This document shows, in pieces, positions 23,419-33,588 of a DNA stretch of 64,000 nt. This DNA is from Plasmopara viticola. Taxonomy: Eukaryota; Oomycota; Peronosporomycetes; Peronosporales; Peronosporaceae. Position numbers and translations under genes: made by a program. Where the stretch lies: assembly GCA_001695595.3 (NCBI GenBank), contig MBPM02000039.1, forward strand, positions 186,001 to 250,000, given 5' to 3'. Within the stretch, counting starts at the first letter, position 1, and each line of letters starts with the position of its first letter. The notes below the pieces were generated by a model, which saw only the letters and a list, made by a program, of their open reading frames with translations, ran no database searches and was not told the origin of the DNA.

Positions 23419-24069
23419 TTAAATGCTTCCGCTCTCACTACCTTCAACGCTATAGCTGCCTTCAACTTCCAGCAAAAAGCGTTGGGCATTAAAACTGCCA
23501 CTGCTCTCATCACTCACAGCGCTCTCACTACTTTCATCCACGTCACTATTCTCAAGGTCAATTCCTTTTAAAAACCGCCCACCATCAGATCCATCACTCC
23601 CTTCCGAGTCGGCACTTTCGCTCCCTTGAACAGCACCAAGAAATCTCTCGCCAATAAGACCTTCACTTCCCTCGTCACTGAAGGCGCTTGCACTATCATC
23701 CGCGCTCTCAATTTCTTTCAAAAAACGTTTACCATCACCACTTTCGCTGCCTTCATCCCATGAAGCACTCTGGCTTCCTTCGATTTCAGAAAGAATCCGA
23801 TCAACGAAAATGCTGTCACTGCTTGAACCTTCTGAACCCTCGCTATTTTCACCTTCCGACCCATCGCTGCCCTTCAACCCAAGAAGAAAGCGCTTGTCAT
23901 CAAACAAGAAGCTCTCACCGTCACCGCTGTCACTTGTGCTAGTGCTGGCATCGTTACTGGCAAAAACACTTTCAAAACTGCGAAGGTTGACAGCGTTGAC
24001 GCAATCGAGATGGTTGAGTGCCAGGGCAGCGACAGTGGCGAGGTTAATAATGACGCTCAACTTGGTCAT
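23419..24069 (-). CDS. Secreted acidic protein with six RFL repeats
   Basis: The protein has 216 residues from the ATG at 24069; the frame extends 15 nt upstream only through a TTG. A clear signal peptide (LSVIINLATVAALALNHL, likely cleaved near VNA, residue 26) is followed by a Ser/Glu/Gly/Asp-rich chain. A short motif recurs six times: KRFLLGLKGS, DRILSEIEGS, KRFLKEIESA, ERFLGAVQGS, GRFLKGIDLE and QRFLLEVEGS, with the Arg at residues 60, 91, 115, 142, 165 and 197 (spacing 23-32). Acidic SEGSEGS-type linkers separate the motifs. There are no Cys residues in the mature part. I do not know a named family. Plausible roles are a wall or surface structural protein, a metal-binding protein, or a precursor cut at basic sites (some motifs are preceded by KR). 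The intact frame within a decayed region suggests it is functional. Confidence 0.75.
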   Translation of the reverse strand: MTKLSVIINLATVAALALNHLDCVNAVNLRSFESVFASNDASTSTSDSGDGESFLFDDKRFLLGLKGSDGSEGENSEGSEGSSSDSIFVDRILSEIEGSQSASWDEGSESGDGKRFLKEIESADDSASAFSDEGSEGLIGERFLGAVQGSESADSEGSDGSDGGRFLKGIDLENSDVDESSESAVSDESSGSFNAQRFLLEVEGSYSVEGSESGSI

Positions 24070-26460
24070 GGTGGATGTAGGCAACTGAAGGTTGTCTGGG
24101 ACAGGAGAAAATATATTGTGACCTCATCAAGGCTGCCTGTTGTCAAAACATTGTCATTAAATGTATTTAAAGCAGGAGGCGTTGGAGCGAGACTGAGATG
24201 CTGCTCTGAAGGCGTTGGCTAACTCCAGCCACCATATTTTTAGAGTTTGTAATCGAAACTCTGTTTATTTAGCAACAATATATTTCTGGATATAAAAAAC
24301 CATAATCTCCGCATGGAAACTTGAAACTGCACGTCAATTCCCATGCGTATTCATAGCTTTTTCGTAAAAAGAAGGATGAACTGGAAAGAGTATTTATTAA
24401 AAAGCGTCAAGCTATAACTCCCCAGATCAAGCTCGAGTGGCTGATACTTCAGTTGTCTCATGGTCTGAAGGTTCTAAGTTGAAAAGGATTTGTCGTACCA
24501 CTCGCTCTTCTTTTCGTTATATTTTGAGGCTGAGACGTCACTCCTCCACATTGGAGTCATTTGACAAAACGGAACTAACTTAAGTGTCAGAGTTGACAAT
24601 GGTGACGTCTAGCCCCGACTTTAATGTTGGCCACTGAACCAAGTCGATGCTAGCTTCCAAGTCAGGAGGTAGCGACTGGCTGCCAATTGCGCACTCACTA
24701 ATTTTTTTCATCTAAAAGAAAAACAGTTAAGGGCCTTGCGCTGGCATCCTATGAGACCAATTCTCGGCCAGATTGGCGCAAGAATGCAGCAGTGGTGCTG
24801 CTAAGCGTAACTTTAGTAATGATTACGCAAATTGGATACTCAATCGTCGGACCGACGCTATTGATGCTGGTGGTTTGACGAAAATTACAGATGAAGAGAA
24901 AAGTTGGTTGGCACGTGCGACGCAGTGACTTGGTCATAGCTCTTACAGTTTTGTAACTTGCGTTGTTGTTCCTCGACGTCATTCGAATAACATACAATAT
25001 GTTCGTTACTTGCGCCGCAATGATGCAAGTAGAAAGGTTGCATTACCAAACTAGTGATACGAGCTTTTATTGGCATATTCCTGACAAGTTGGAAAGCCCC
25101 GCACAATTAAACAATGCTTGTCTTGAGTTCTCGTCATCGTCGCAATGGTTTGATGGAAGCTCTTACACGATCCTTCTGGCCTCGGCCTCTTTTTCGCTGT
25201 CACGAGTGCTGTCGGCTCGCACGCCTACTACTTTTGACTAGAATTTGATCTGAACTTTGAACATAACAGTTGAAATGACTGTCTGGCCGAGTGATCGATC
25301 GCGATTTAATCGCTCTTGTAAATGTTCGAGCTTTAGTGGCAATTAAGTCGTCGACAACGAGCAGCGACGCAGTGATGCCGTTAAGAACACGATTTGTAAA
25401 TATACTTATACTGACATTCGTAGATTTACTTTTGAGTGTGCAATAATTATGAGCTTGGTTGTCTCGCAAATACTTTTTAACGTACATAATAACCAGGTAT
25501 CAAGGATTGGTAGAAAGCGAGGAGAAAGAGAAAGTAGTCGCTTAAGATGTAGACGAAGTGAATATGTGCCAAACATGCGCTAAGTGTGCTGCACAGTTCT
25601 CAACGTCGAGCAGATCAGTAAAGCATTGTTCGACCTACTTACAGTGCTATTTATAAGCAATAGCCACCACTACGTCGGCTACAAGCCAGCTAAGCCAGCT
25701 TTCCGAGACTAAGCGGCGCATCCGCTACCATCGACAGCGGACGCCACATTGCCACTCATGGCTTTGTACTCACATGCACGTACTTTATGCAAAAGATATT
25801 GAAAAGAGAGGTGATTCGTCGAGTCTCAGGCGCCCCCTAGAGGAGGCTTGACAGCTTTTGTGTCGTCATAATGTTCAACATAATCAGACGGCACTTCCTA
25901 AAACAAGCTCTACTTTCATCATTCTCGCACACACCAAACCGTCTCAACCGTGATCTAAGAGTCACTAGACTACAAGCGGGGATCCTCAACTGGATAGATG
26001 GCATCACAGAAGTCAGTGTAATTCTAGAGTTAAATCAATCATTGGAACCACAGATATTTGATCAAAAGAGCTATCGTCTTTGCGCTGATCCGTTAAAATT
26101 GAAAACTAAGTCGTTTGAAAGCCCACTCACCTTTTTTTTACAAAACGATTGGATGCCAACTCAATCGTCGTGTAAAAAGGATAATTACACGCAATAATTC
26201 TTTTTACGATCGTCTCAGAACTAAAGTGGCCATTTTATTAATAAACGCAAACTCTATGCCATAAATCGTCGCATTGGTCACCTCTCGTCGTGTCGATTGG
26301 TCGCCTTGTGCCCACAGTGACTCATTCTTGTAATTAACTAATTGACAATACATTTCCAAAGTCGGATAAGCAAAGCTCGTCGATTGTTCTTATAAAAAAT
26401 AGGGCGCCGTTTGCCGTTTTTTTCCGCCCAGTTAGCTAATGAATCTGATTTACGTTTTGT
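24070..26460. other. AT-rich stretch with possible decayed gene pieces
   Basis: On the plus strand near 24745-24870 a frame encodes a plausible membrane-protein piece (SRPDWRKNAAVVLLSVTLVM, then ITQIGYSIVGPTLLMLVV) before a stop. Further protein-like pieces follow at 24878-25060 and 25120-25240. They may be remains of one membrane-protein gene broken by stops. An ATG-initiated ORF of 108 codons at 25871-26197 (plus) has no recognised motif. The remaining sequence holds nothing I can support. Confidence 0.3.
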
Positions 26461-26490
26461 CCAATCAAAATACTATTCTCTCTCATTCAC
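26461..26490 (+). promoter_or_regulatory. CCAAT box and oomycete initiator-like motif upstream of the Rab5-like gene
   Basis: CCAAT at 26461-26465 is followed 18 bp later by TCATTCAC (26483-26490), which fits the TCAYTYY oomycete initiator. This would give a 5' UTR of about 118 nt, which includes a CA-rich simple repeat near 26545-26575. Consensus-based inference. Confidence 0.45.
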
Positions 26491-26602
26491 TATTAGTTAA
26501 AAACGTTTTATTGTTGCATAGAGCGAGAAAAAGCTAGAGAAGAACACACAGGCACACAGACACACACAGACACGGTCAGTCAGCTCACTACTAGACTACA
26601 CC

Positions 26603-27378
26603 ATGGCAGACGCAGGCAACAGCAAGGCACGCGAGGTCAAGGTTGTTCTACTAGGAGACACGGGTGTGGGGAAGTCGTCGCTGGTACTGCGCTTTGTCAC
26701 GAACAACTTTCGCCCGTACTCCGAGTCGACCATCGGTGCCTCCTTCATGTCGAAAATGATCGTGGTCAACGACACGCCCATCAAGTATCAGATATGGGAT
26801 ACTGCCGGTCAGGAGAAGGTAGGGCACCTTGAAGCTCATGCTTTGTTTGCGACAATACTTTTTATAATTGCAAATGCAATGTTGATCTGACAATGCCTTT
26901 TCTGTGATGGATGCAAATATCAGTACCATAGTTTGGCACCCATGTACTACCGAGGAGCTGCTGCTGCGATCGTTGTGTACGATATTACAAGAAAGGTACG
27001 TGATTAAATGCCCATAAATACGATGCAATTTAAATCTTATTGTGTGGACGAATGTGTTGCCAGCAATCTTTGACGACGTTGAAGAATTGGGTAAAAGAAT
27101 TGAAGCAATTGGGTCCGGATAATATTGTGATTGCCATTGCTGGCAATAAGAGCGACTTGGAGGAAAAGCGGGAAGTGCCCGCGTCGCAAGCGCGGGCGTA
27201 CGCCGAAGAGATTGGTGCCCTTTTTATCGAGACGAGTGCAAAGGAGGACACAAACGTGTCGGACTTGTTCATTCAAATCAGCCAGGCGCTGCCCACGGCG
27301 TCGGCGGAAAGCAACGCGTTGCCCGAAATTGTGGATCCGTACGGGGGCGGCAAAAAGAAGTCTGGTGGCTGCTGCTGA
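26603..27378 (+). CDS. Rab5-family small GTPase, three exons (200 aa)
   Basis: The exons are 26603-26818, 26924-26995 and 27064-27378, with introns of 105 and 68 nt (GTAGGG...CAG and GTACGT...CAG), both phase 0. The joined protein has 200 residues, normal for Rab5. The motifs are complete: P-loop GDTGVGKSS, switch [15 protein letters not shown] followed by [12 protein letters not shown] (the Rab5-type switch II), NKSD, and ETSAK. The C-terminus GGCC carries the two cysteines for geranylgeranylation. Known: Rab5 GTPases control early endosome fusion and endocytic sorting on the cytosolic face of endosomes. The catalytic Gln is present, so normal GTP hydrolysis is expected. The gene converges with the minus-strand SmpB gene, with 221 bp between stop codons. 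Rab21/Rab22 membership is less likely but not excluded. Confidence 0.93.
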
Positions 27379-27512
27379 AGAAGCTTACGGAAGCAGAAGC
27401 AGCAAGACAAGAACGTGGCGTAGCCTCTTGAGAGGAGGATGAACACGTAGCAACTTAGTCGAAGAAGTTGACGAGCTCGTCTGATTTGGAAGCAGCTCGA
27501 AGATTGCGTAGT

Positions 27513-27562
27513 ATTGTTTTTTTTTTTCTTTTCATCTTTGCACTATTATCTCTTTTTTTTTT
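27513..27562. terminator. T-rich 3' region between convergent genes
   Basis: Two long T runs (near 27517-27528 and 27551-27562) lie in the short space between the Rab5-like and SmpB stop codons. They probably belong to the 3' UTR of the plus-strand gene. Their role in transcript ending is an inference. Confidence 0.3.
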
Positions 27563-27599
27563 TAATGCGCAAGTTGATCGGAGTAAAATGTCTCGTCGT

Positions 27600-28268
27600 C
27601 TACCAGTCCCGTAGTTGCCGTTTGACTTCTCGTTCATCGTCGCGTCTCCGATTGTCGACTTGTCCACGCTTAAAGCATGCCGCCATAATGACCTTGATCC
27701 ACCCAGTGTTGCCAACTTCAAGACGCATTGGAATCTATGAAATAGCATAGGTCAAGCCACAATCATTGCCTACTTGGAAGCACTACACTTCTTACCAGCT
27801 GTGCATTGGGTCGAGTCGCAAACTCTTCCAATTTCTTTAATTCCGACCGATTCGCCAGCAGCTTGCGCACTCGTAGCGGGTCTGGACGCCCGATGAAACC
27901 GTGACGCCATACTACAAAATATTGGCGCGACAATTGCACTTGACGGTCTAATGCAAAGAAAAAAGATCAACAATTGTCGTACTTGGAATATGCAAGTTGT
28001 GTAAAAACAACTCGTGCTTGTAAAAAGCCCCAAACGCAGTCGAGAGGTCTGCATTGTGGTCTCGCAGCGACTTGACCTCCGATGGCTTTAGTACAATGCC
28101 TAGATTCCACTCGCGCTCGACGTCGTAGTAACTTCCCGCAGCTTTGCGTACAAACTTGTGATTCCGACAAAGAAGCTTGATGGGAAAATCACGGAGACAG
28201 CGACAGCTGCCAATGAGCCATGGCGACGTGCAAAGCGTAAAGTAGCGAGGCCGCGCAAGCAGCGCCAT
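27600..28268 (-). CDS. smpB: Organellar SsrA-binding protein SmpB, three exons (190 aa)
   Basis: Joining 28268-27983, 27947-27796 and 27734-27600 gives 191 codons including the stop. The N-terminal exon encodes YYDVEREWNLGIVLKPSEVK, then SLRDHNADLSTAFGAF and HELFLHNLHIP, the SmpB core. Exon 2 holds DPLRVRKLLANRSELKKLEE, matching the DPxRxRKLLL motif. Exon 3 holds IPMRLEVGNTGWIKVIMAAC and a basic tail with RRRDDEREVKRQLRDW, the tmRNA-binding C-terminal tail. The introns are 35 nt (unusually short; this junction is the least certain) and 61 nt (GTAAGA...CATAG). Residues 1-45 are Arg/Cys/Leu-rich with almost no acid residues, fitting a mitochondrial transit peptide. Known: SmpB with tmRNA rescues stalled bacterial-type ribosomes; mitochondrion-encoded tmRNA has been reported in oomycetes. 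The gene is divergent from the Tubby gene (246 bp apart). Confidence 0.85.
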
Positions 28269-28514
28269 GTACTATTTAACGCTACGGTTTTATTTCCCTA
28301 AAAAACGTAAAATATGCGTGGCAAAAGTATTTTACCGTCCATCGATTGGGTTCTGATAAGACTTTGCTCTTTTTGCCCCTCCTATTCTTGGGCCGTTTTT
28401 TAAAAATACTTTTCGGTTCCAGCGCCTGAGCGGAGATTCCCAATCGTCCTCGTTGCTATTGATCGTGGCGTAGTCATAACCTTACCTGCTTAGATTATAT
28501 CAAGCCAATTCCCA

Positions 28515-29663
28515 ATGGCAGACACGGCGCTCCGTTCGAACCTCTTCATTGACACGGACTTGCCGCGCCAAGCCCAGTCGAGCGTCAAGGCAAACGTCGC
28601 ACCCGCTGGATTTCTCGAACGCGCTTCGAAAATCTTGGCCGCTCGATTGAACACCCCGACGGAAGATTGCAAGAAAGACGGGACGCCGACGGCGAGTCCA
28701 ACGTGGGGCTCGAGCATTTTCAAGGAACCGTTCCAAGACATGGACATGCTGGAGAATGGCCACGCGCGCGAGTATTTGGCTGAACAGTGCCTCAGTCCGT
28801 CCCAGACCAAGTCGTGGACGTACTCGACGGTCGAGCGCACGAACAAAAATCAGTACAAAATGTACTGGAATAACGATCTCTTTTTGCTCAGTGCCAAGCA
28901 AATTGGCGGCACGTTTTACATTTCGCAGTACGAAGACTTTCCACAGGCCGACGACGAGGAGGAACCGACGGGGCACTATTGCGCCGTTTTGCGAAAAGTG
29001 ACGGACCACAACTTTAAACTCTACAGCTGTGGCTGTGAAGGGTGCGACCAGAGTTTCAATACCTTTACGTGCAGCAACATTCACCACGACGCCTCGGCTG
29101 CAGCCCTCGAAGGTGCCGATCGCCAGCTTCTTGCCGACATTTCCCACTATACCAAAGCAGCCGGAGTCGTGGGGTCCGAGATGCGGTGCTTTGCCGTCGT
29201 GATCCCCGCCATAATGGACGACAAACGCTCGCGCGTTGTCTGGTGCCCCCGCGTCAGTCGCGGCATCACGACGGTCGGGGGTACGCCACGGGGTACGCCC
29301 CAAACGCGCTTGATGACGTCCCCCTCGCCACGCAACAAACAGCAGCACATTTTCACATTTGACGCACCGACAAGTGACCGGATCAAGATTGGGAGTAAAT
29401 TACCCGTGTGGTGCCCCGAAGTCAACTCGTTGATGCTCAAATTCCATGGCGGGCGCATCCGCGAAGCGTCGGCCAAGAATTTCATGCTCATGCTCGAGGA
29501 AAAGCCCGACGAGACTTTGACCAATAATGGTGTCGTGATGCAATTTGGCAAATCGTCCAAGTCCAAATTTGCACTCGATTTCCAATTTCCACTCGCGCCA
29601 ATCCAAGCGTTTGCAATCGGCTTGTCGTCTTGCGCCTGGAATGTCAAGGCTACTGCCACATAA
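28515..29663 (+). CDS. Tubby-like protein
   Basis: The protein has 382 residues in a single exon. The C-terminal two-thirds is a Tubby domain, starting near residue 95 and ending with the family signature: GRIREASAKNFMLMLEE, then VVMQFGKSSKSKFALDFQFP and APIQAFAIGLSSCAWN. Known: the Tubby C-terminal domain is a 12-strand barrel around a hydrophobic helix that binds phosphatidylinositol 4,5-bisphosphate; Tubby-like proteins act at the plasma membrane, in ciliary trafficking and in signalling. Oomycetes make flagellated zoospores, so a ciliary role is possible but not shown by the sequence. The N-terminal about 90 residues are variable and polar. There is a Cys-rich insertion near residues 176-191 (SCGCEGCDQSFNTFTC). 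It converges with the OSCA-like gene, stop codons 57 bp apart. Confidence 0.88.
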   Translation: MADTALRSNLFIDTDLPRQAQSSVKANVAPAGFLERASKILAARLNTPTEDCKKDGTPTASPTWGSSIFKEPFQDMDMLENGHAREYLAEQCLSPSQTKSWTYSTVERTNKNQYKMYWNNDLFLLSAKQIGGTFYISQYEDFPQADDEEEPTGHYCAVLRKVTDHNFKLYSCGCEGCDQSFNTFTCSNIHHDASAAALEGADRQLLADISHYTKAAGVVGSEMRCFAVVIPAIMDDKRSRVVWCPRVSRGITTVGGTPRGTPQTRLMTSPSPRNKQQHIFTFDAPTSDRIKIGSKLPVWCPEVNSLMLKFHGGRIREASAKNFMLMLEEKPDETLTNNGVVMQFGKSSKSKFALDFQFPLAPIQAFAIGLSSCAWNVKATAT

Positions 29664-29720
29664 TGCCAACAAGCACAATAATGATTAAGAAAGAAACTAT
29701 TGTAAATTTGCCGCTCTCAA

Positions 29721-32700
29721 TTAACCGACGTGGTTTTTGTCAAAAGTTGCAACTCTTTCGTCTTGGCTGCCGTCTTGGCACGCCGCGACTTCCACAATCG
29801 TTTCGTCTGCTGCTTCACCACCGTCTTTCGATCGCGTCACGTCACGTCGGACGTCTCCAATGTCGTCGCTCATCTCAATCGCCTTCTCCACAAGACTTGC
29901 CTCTTGGAGCCGAACCTTGGCAAATGGTACCGGTACCGACCCAGCCCCCCTTTGTTTCTTTTGTGCCGTTTTCACCAAGTCCCACGCTTTCCGCACTTGC
30001 TTCACACTGTGCCGGTACTTCTCGTTCGCTTCAATCGCGTACGACTTGACCGGCGCTTGCATGGTCTCCCACGTCAATTTGCGTTCCCCTGCCCTTCCAT
30101 CCAATGTATTGTCGGGCCACACACACGTCAGTTCGTACGTATTGTGTACCAACTTTTTACGGTACCCGAGCCCTCGATCGGGTTTATAGTGACGTGGTAC
30201 AGACATGATGAAGGGGGCCGTGAACTCGGGCATCAAGACGACGGGCCGCGCTTCGTCCACGTCGTCCTTTTCAACGCGTTGCTCGTCAACACGCAAACAG
30301 CGAGCCAAGAGTTGGTGCACAGGGTAGAGCAAGGCCGCTTTCCCGACGGTCCACACGTGGGTGAGTACCACTTGGACGAGGGTACCAAAGAGTGTGTACA
30401 ACAAGAGCCCCAGCGTCACAAGGAGGCACAAGATGGTCATGAGCATCACATGCGAGTACACGACCTTGACGAGCAAGCCATAGGGGCCCAAGACATCGTA
30501 CTTTTCCAACCGATCCGTCAAGATCGTGTACAATTCCTCGGTCGTGGCCGCGGGGTGGTCCTTCACGATAGACGACAAGCCAACGGCGCGCAAGAGCCAT
30601 GGTACATTGAGCAACGTGCCTTGCAATAGATTGGTATTGCCATACATCCACGCCGAGAAGCCCAAGTGCAGGGCCAATGTCCACGGCAAGACCTGGAGCG
30701 TCACTTCGCCGAGAACCTCGTCGTACGTGGTTTTGACACTATAGAGGTACAGAATGGACAATTTATCGAGCCAATAAATCCCAGTCGCCGCCACGAGCGC
30801 GATAAAGAGCAAGATGGGGGACCCGCCACAAAAGACCATGGTGACAAAGACCGTGTTGAGGACCATGGGGTACCGGAGCGAAATGTCAAACGTCGGGCCG
30901 GCGTACAACGCATCCATCTTGGCTTGCGTCCGGATGGTCCGGCACTTGTACCACTGCCGAAACGGGGCCACGCACGCCATTTGTACCAGCAACGTCACTT
31001 GCGGTACCAACGCGTTCAATAACATGGTCGTGGCAATGCCCATCCCGACCGTAGGGTACCACTCGCGTTCGAAATCCCGGTACTTTCCCCCCAAGAATCG
31101 ATTTACGACGGGCACGGAACTCAAGCCAAACGAAGCATTGACAATAATGACAATAAGCGCAGTATTGACGAATTGGGCCCCAAACATCCGCACCGCGACG
31201 CGCATCGTCTTGGTCGATTCACTCGTGTGGCGTTCAAAGACGGCAAACATCCGCAAGATGGTCTTCAGCAAGAAGTTCACCGTGACCACAATGCCCGCAG
31301 CCAGTAGCGTCAAGGCATTCTTGAGCAGATAATCGCGCGTGAACCCCCAACAGGGTACGAGGTGGTACAATCGCTGCGAGCCGCCCAGATAGCCGTACGT
31401 TTGGATTTGCTCGCTCAATTGCGTCGAGCAAAAGCACGAGAGGACGTAAGAAGCCTCGTACGCTTGGCAGGCCATCCCCTTCTCCTCGACGAGGTCGTGG
31501 TAATAGAAACACGGCAGTGTGTTACAAACCTCGGTACTTAAATCCGAGACACACGGGTCGAGACAGCGTCGTGGAGTTGGATAGTTTGGACCGTACGAGA
31601 TTCGCGACTGATTTAATCCACGCACGAGGTCACTAGGATAGCTAATATGATACCGCGCTTCGCCGGCCTTGCCGACTGGACACGATTGGGTCGCGTCCCA
31701 CGCGAGGGACCACGCAATGGCCTTGTTCTTGGCGTTGAACGCAAACAGCGGGTCGGCGTAAGACACGGCAGGCAAGGCGCGGGCACACAATCCGTCGGGC
31801 GGGGATTTAGTGGCAAATTGCTCTTGCGTCGTCTGGGCCGCCGAGATAATGGCACACGAGACGACCAAGAGCGCGATTGTGACGCACGTCGTCACGCATT
31901 GCCGCGAAAAGCGGCCCCACGGCGTCACTTCGAGGTTTTCCCACAGAATATTCGACGGTTCCGGCGCGCTCGTGACGATCAAGGGACGCGTTTGAAACCG
32001 CAGCTCCCGAGGCTGCGCCCATCGTGCCAGATAGTTGGTCGAGTGGCGATAATCCTGCAAACATCTGCGACGGGATTCCAGATGATTAAACACGACAAAG
32101 GCACATTCGCACGCGTCCCAATCCAACGCTTGCTGCGTCGTGGTCGCCGCCGTCTTGGCGGCCCGCGCCGCCGCGGCCAGTCGCGCTGTGGACGTCGCCG
32201 TCTGGCCACGTCGTGTCTTGCGTTCCTCGTCGGCTCTCGGCCCCACGTGCTTGATCCTCTCAATCTCGCGCTCATGCGTCGCCAAGCGTCGCTGGAGTTT
32301 CTCCAGCTTTTTCCTCGACGCGTGGATTAATTGCTCGTCGGCCGCTTCAAAGCCCGTCGGATCCCGCGCCTTCTCGTCCTCCAGCGTCTGGACCAGCGCC
32401 TCGACGTCTTCCTTCTTGTCCCCCAAGTGCTTGGTCGATAAATACGCCCGCAAGAGGCCGCCCGTCGGGTGCGCAACGCTGACTTCGGCAATCCACGTGC
32501 CGAGGTAGATTGTATCCGAAAGCGTCGTGGCTTGTTTCAAATGCTCGACATTGGCCACTACGTGGCAAGACCTCGCATCGAACGCCCGCACAGGCTTGAC
32601 GACCCGGCGTCGGCCCCAGCAGCACCCACACCAGAGTGGCCACGTCCGTTCCGGTCGCGTCAGATCGTACCGCGTGTTGAAATGCGCGAGGATCGCTCGT

Positions 32701-33554
32701 TCCGTCGCGTCTTTAGGCAATCCACGGACCAAGACGGCGTACCTCGCGGGCGTCAAATGTTTCGTCTGATGGGATGCGATCGCGCGGTTGGCGCGATGCG
32801 CGTACACGAGTAGAAAGACGACAAAGACCAGGGAGTAGGCAACATCCGAGAGGGTCACGAGCCACGTCAGCGTCTTGGGATTCGACGTCAGCGGCGTCGC
32901 GACCGTCTGCCACGAGCAGTCGATGGGTCCGATCGGCAGGCAATTGCGCGCCGACGCGGCCGTGTCGGCGTTCACGCCGCCGTTGCCGAGCGACGAGTAC
33001 GCGAGTTGCAGCGGATCCACGAGCTTGCTCGTAATGCCGTGGCCATACGTGTTGAGTGCGATGGCAGGGAGCGCGACGAGGCCCATGCACAGGAACGCGA
33101 CGCACAAGTACTTGGTCAGCATAAAGTAGAGCTGCATCCCAATGCCGAGCGCCCCAATGTCGTCCATCTTGGCGCGCACCACGGACTTGAGCCCTGCACT
33201 CAACCGGCTCTTGCGCGCTTGCGTCTTGGCGTGCGCCACCATGGCGCTCAAGCGTTCGTGGCGCGTCCTGCCGTGACGAGACCCAGTGGATGGACTGGCA
33301 CTGGAAAAATCCGCTGCTTGACGGTGCATCGTGTCGATAGCCAGCCGTTGGTGCGGATTCTCGCCGCAAAAATCCGGCAAAACCGTTGGATTGTGCTCCA
33401 CGAGCCCATTGCTCAAACTATCCGGCCTCTCTTGATTTTCTTCGACACCTTTATCTTCTCCGTCCGCTTCGTGCATCGACTCGGCCATTAATCCACCAAA
33501 TATCTTTGATGGATCGAATCCGTTTCGAAAAACACCCAGCAAGGGGCCTTTCAT
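29721..33554 (-). CDS. OSCA/CSC1 (TMEM63-like) mechanosensitive or osmosensitive channel, paralogue 1
   Basis: The ORF is uninterrupted, 1277 residues, from an ATG at 33554. Transmembrane segments occur near residues 150-180 and 230-260. They are followed by a cytosolic RRM-like domain (YAVLVRGLPKDA) and a long charged helix region, ending in the family motif PEPSNILWENLEVTP near residue 530. A multi-span C-terminal pore region (about 550-1120) contains YAGPTFDISLRYP and LDKLSILYLYSVK. Known: OSCA/CSC1/TMEM63 proteins are plasma-membrane cation channels gated by membrane tension. Unusual: between the transmembrane helix after the WENL motif (about 545-565) and the next one lies a Cys-rich loop of about 170 residues (DPCVS ... 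CNTLPCF ... CFC), expected outside the cell. The upstream neighbour on the same strand ends only 34 bp away. A paralogue occupies 60803-64000. Assignment is by motif recognition. Confidence 0.78.
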   Translation of the reverse strand: MKGPLLGVFRNGFDPSKIFGGLMAESMHEADGEDKGVEENQERPDSLSNGLVEHNPTVLPDFCGENPHQRLAIDTMHRQAADFSSASPSTGSRHGRTRHERLSAMVAHAKTQARKSRLSAGLKSVVRAKMDDIGALGIGMQLYFMLTKYLCVAFLCMGLVALPAIALNTYGHGITSKLVDPLQLAYSSLGNGGVNADTAASARNCLPIGPIDCSWQTVATPLTSNPKTLTWLVTLSDVAYSLVFVVFLLVYAHRANRAIASHQTKHLTPARYAVLVRGLPKDATERAILAHFNTRYDLTRPERTWPLWCGCCWGRRRVVKPVRAFDARSCHVVANVEHLKQATTLSDTIYLGTWIAEVSVAHPTGGLLRAYLSTKHLGDKKEDVEALVQTLEDEKARDPTGFEAADEQLIHASRKKLEKLQRRLATHEREIERIKHVGPRADEERKTRRGQTATSTARLAAAARAAKTAATTTQQALDWDACECAFVVFNHLESRRRCLQDYRHSTNYLARWAQPRELRFQTRPLIVTSAPEPSNILWENLEVTPWGRFSRQCVTTCVTIALLVVSCAIISAAQTTQEQFATKSPPDGLCARALPAVSYADPLFAFNAKNKAIAWSLAWDATQSCPVGKAGEARYHISYPSDLVRGLNQSRISYGPNYPTPRRCLDPCVSDLSTEVCNTLPCFYYHDLVEEKGMACQAYEASYVLSCFCSTQLSEQIQTYGYLGGSQRLYHLVPCWGFTRDYLLKNALTLLAAGIVVTVNFLLKTILRMFAVFERHTSESTKTMRVAVRMFGAQFVNTALIVIIVNASFGLSSVPVVNRFLGGKYRDFEREWYPTVGMGIATTMLLNALVPQVTLLVQMACVAPFRQWYKCRTIRTQAKMDALYAGPTFDISLRYPMVLNTVFVTMVFCGGSPILLFIALVAATGIYWLDKLSILYLYSVKTTYDEVLGEVTLQVLPWTLALHLGFSAWMYGNTNLLQGTLLNVPWLLRAVGLSSIVKDHPAATTEELYTILTDRLEKYDVLGPYGLLVKVVYSHVMLMTILCLLVTLGLLLYTLFGTLVQVVLTHVWTVGKAALLYPVHQLLARCLRVDEQRVEKDDVDEARPVVLMPEFTAPFIMSVPRHYKPDRGLGYRKKLVHNTYELTCVWPDNTLDGRAGERKLTWETMQAPVKSYAIEANEKYRHSVKQVRKAWDLVKTAQKKQRGAGSVPVPFAKVRLQEASLVEKAIEMSDDIGDVRRDVTRSKDGGEAADETIVEVAACQDGSQDERVATFDKNHVG

Positions 33555-33588
33555 CTAAAAACAGATTTTTTTACCAAAATCGCGATTG

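Noticed and set aside
28500..29348. 282-codon minus-strand ORF
   Set aside because: It is antisense to the Tubby-like gene, whose family match is clear; GC-rich codon use creates the open antisense frame.
29730..30629. 299-codon plus-strand ORF and several others over 29730-33500
   Set aside because: All lie antisense to the OSCA-like gene and show no domain; they are shadows of its GC-rich coding sequence.
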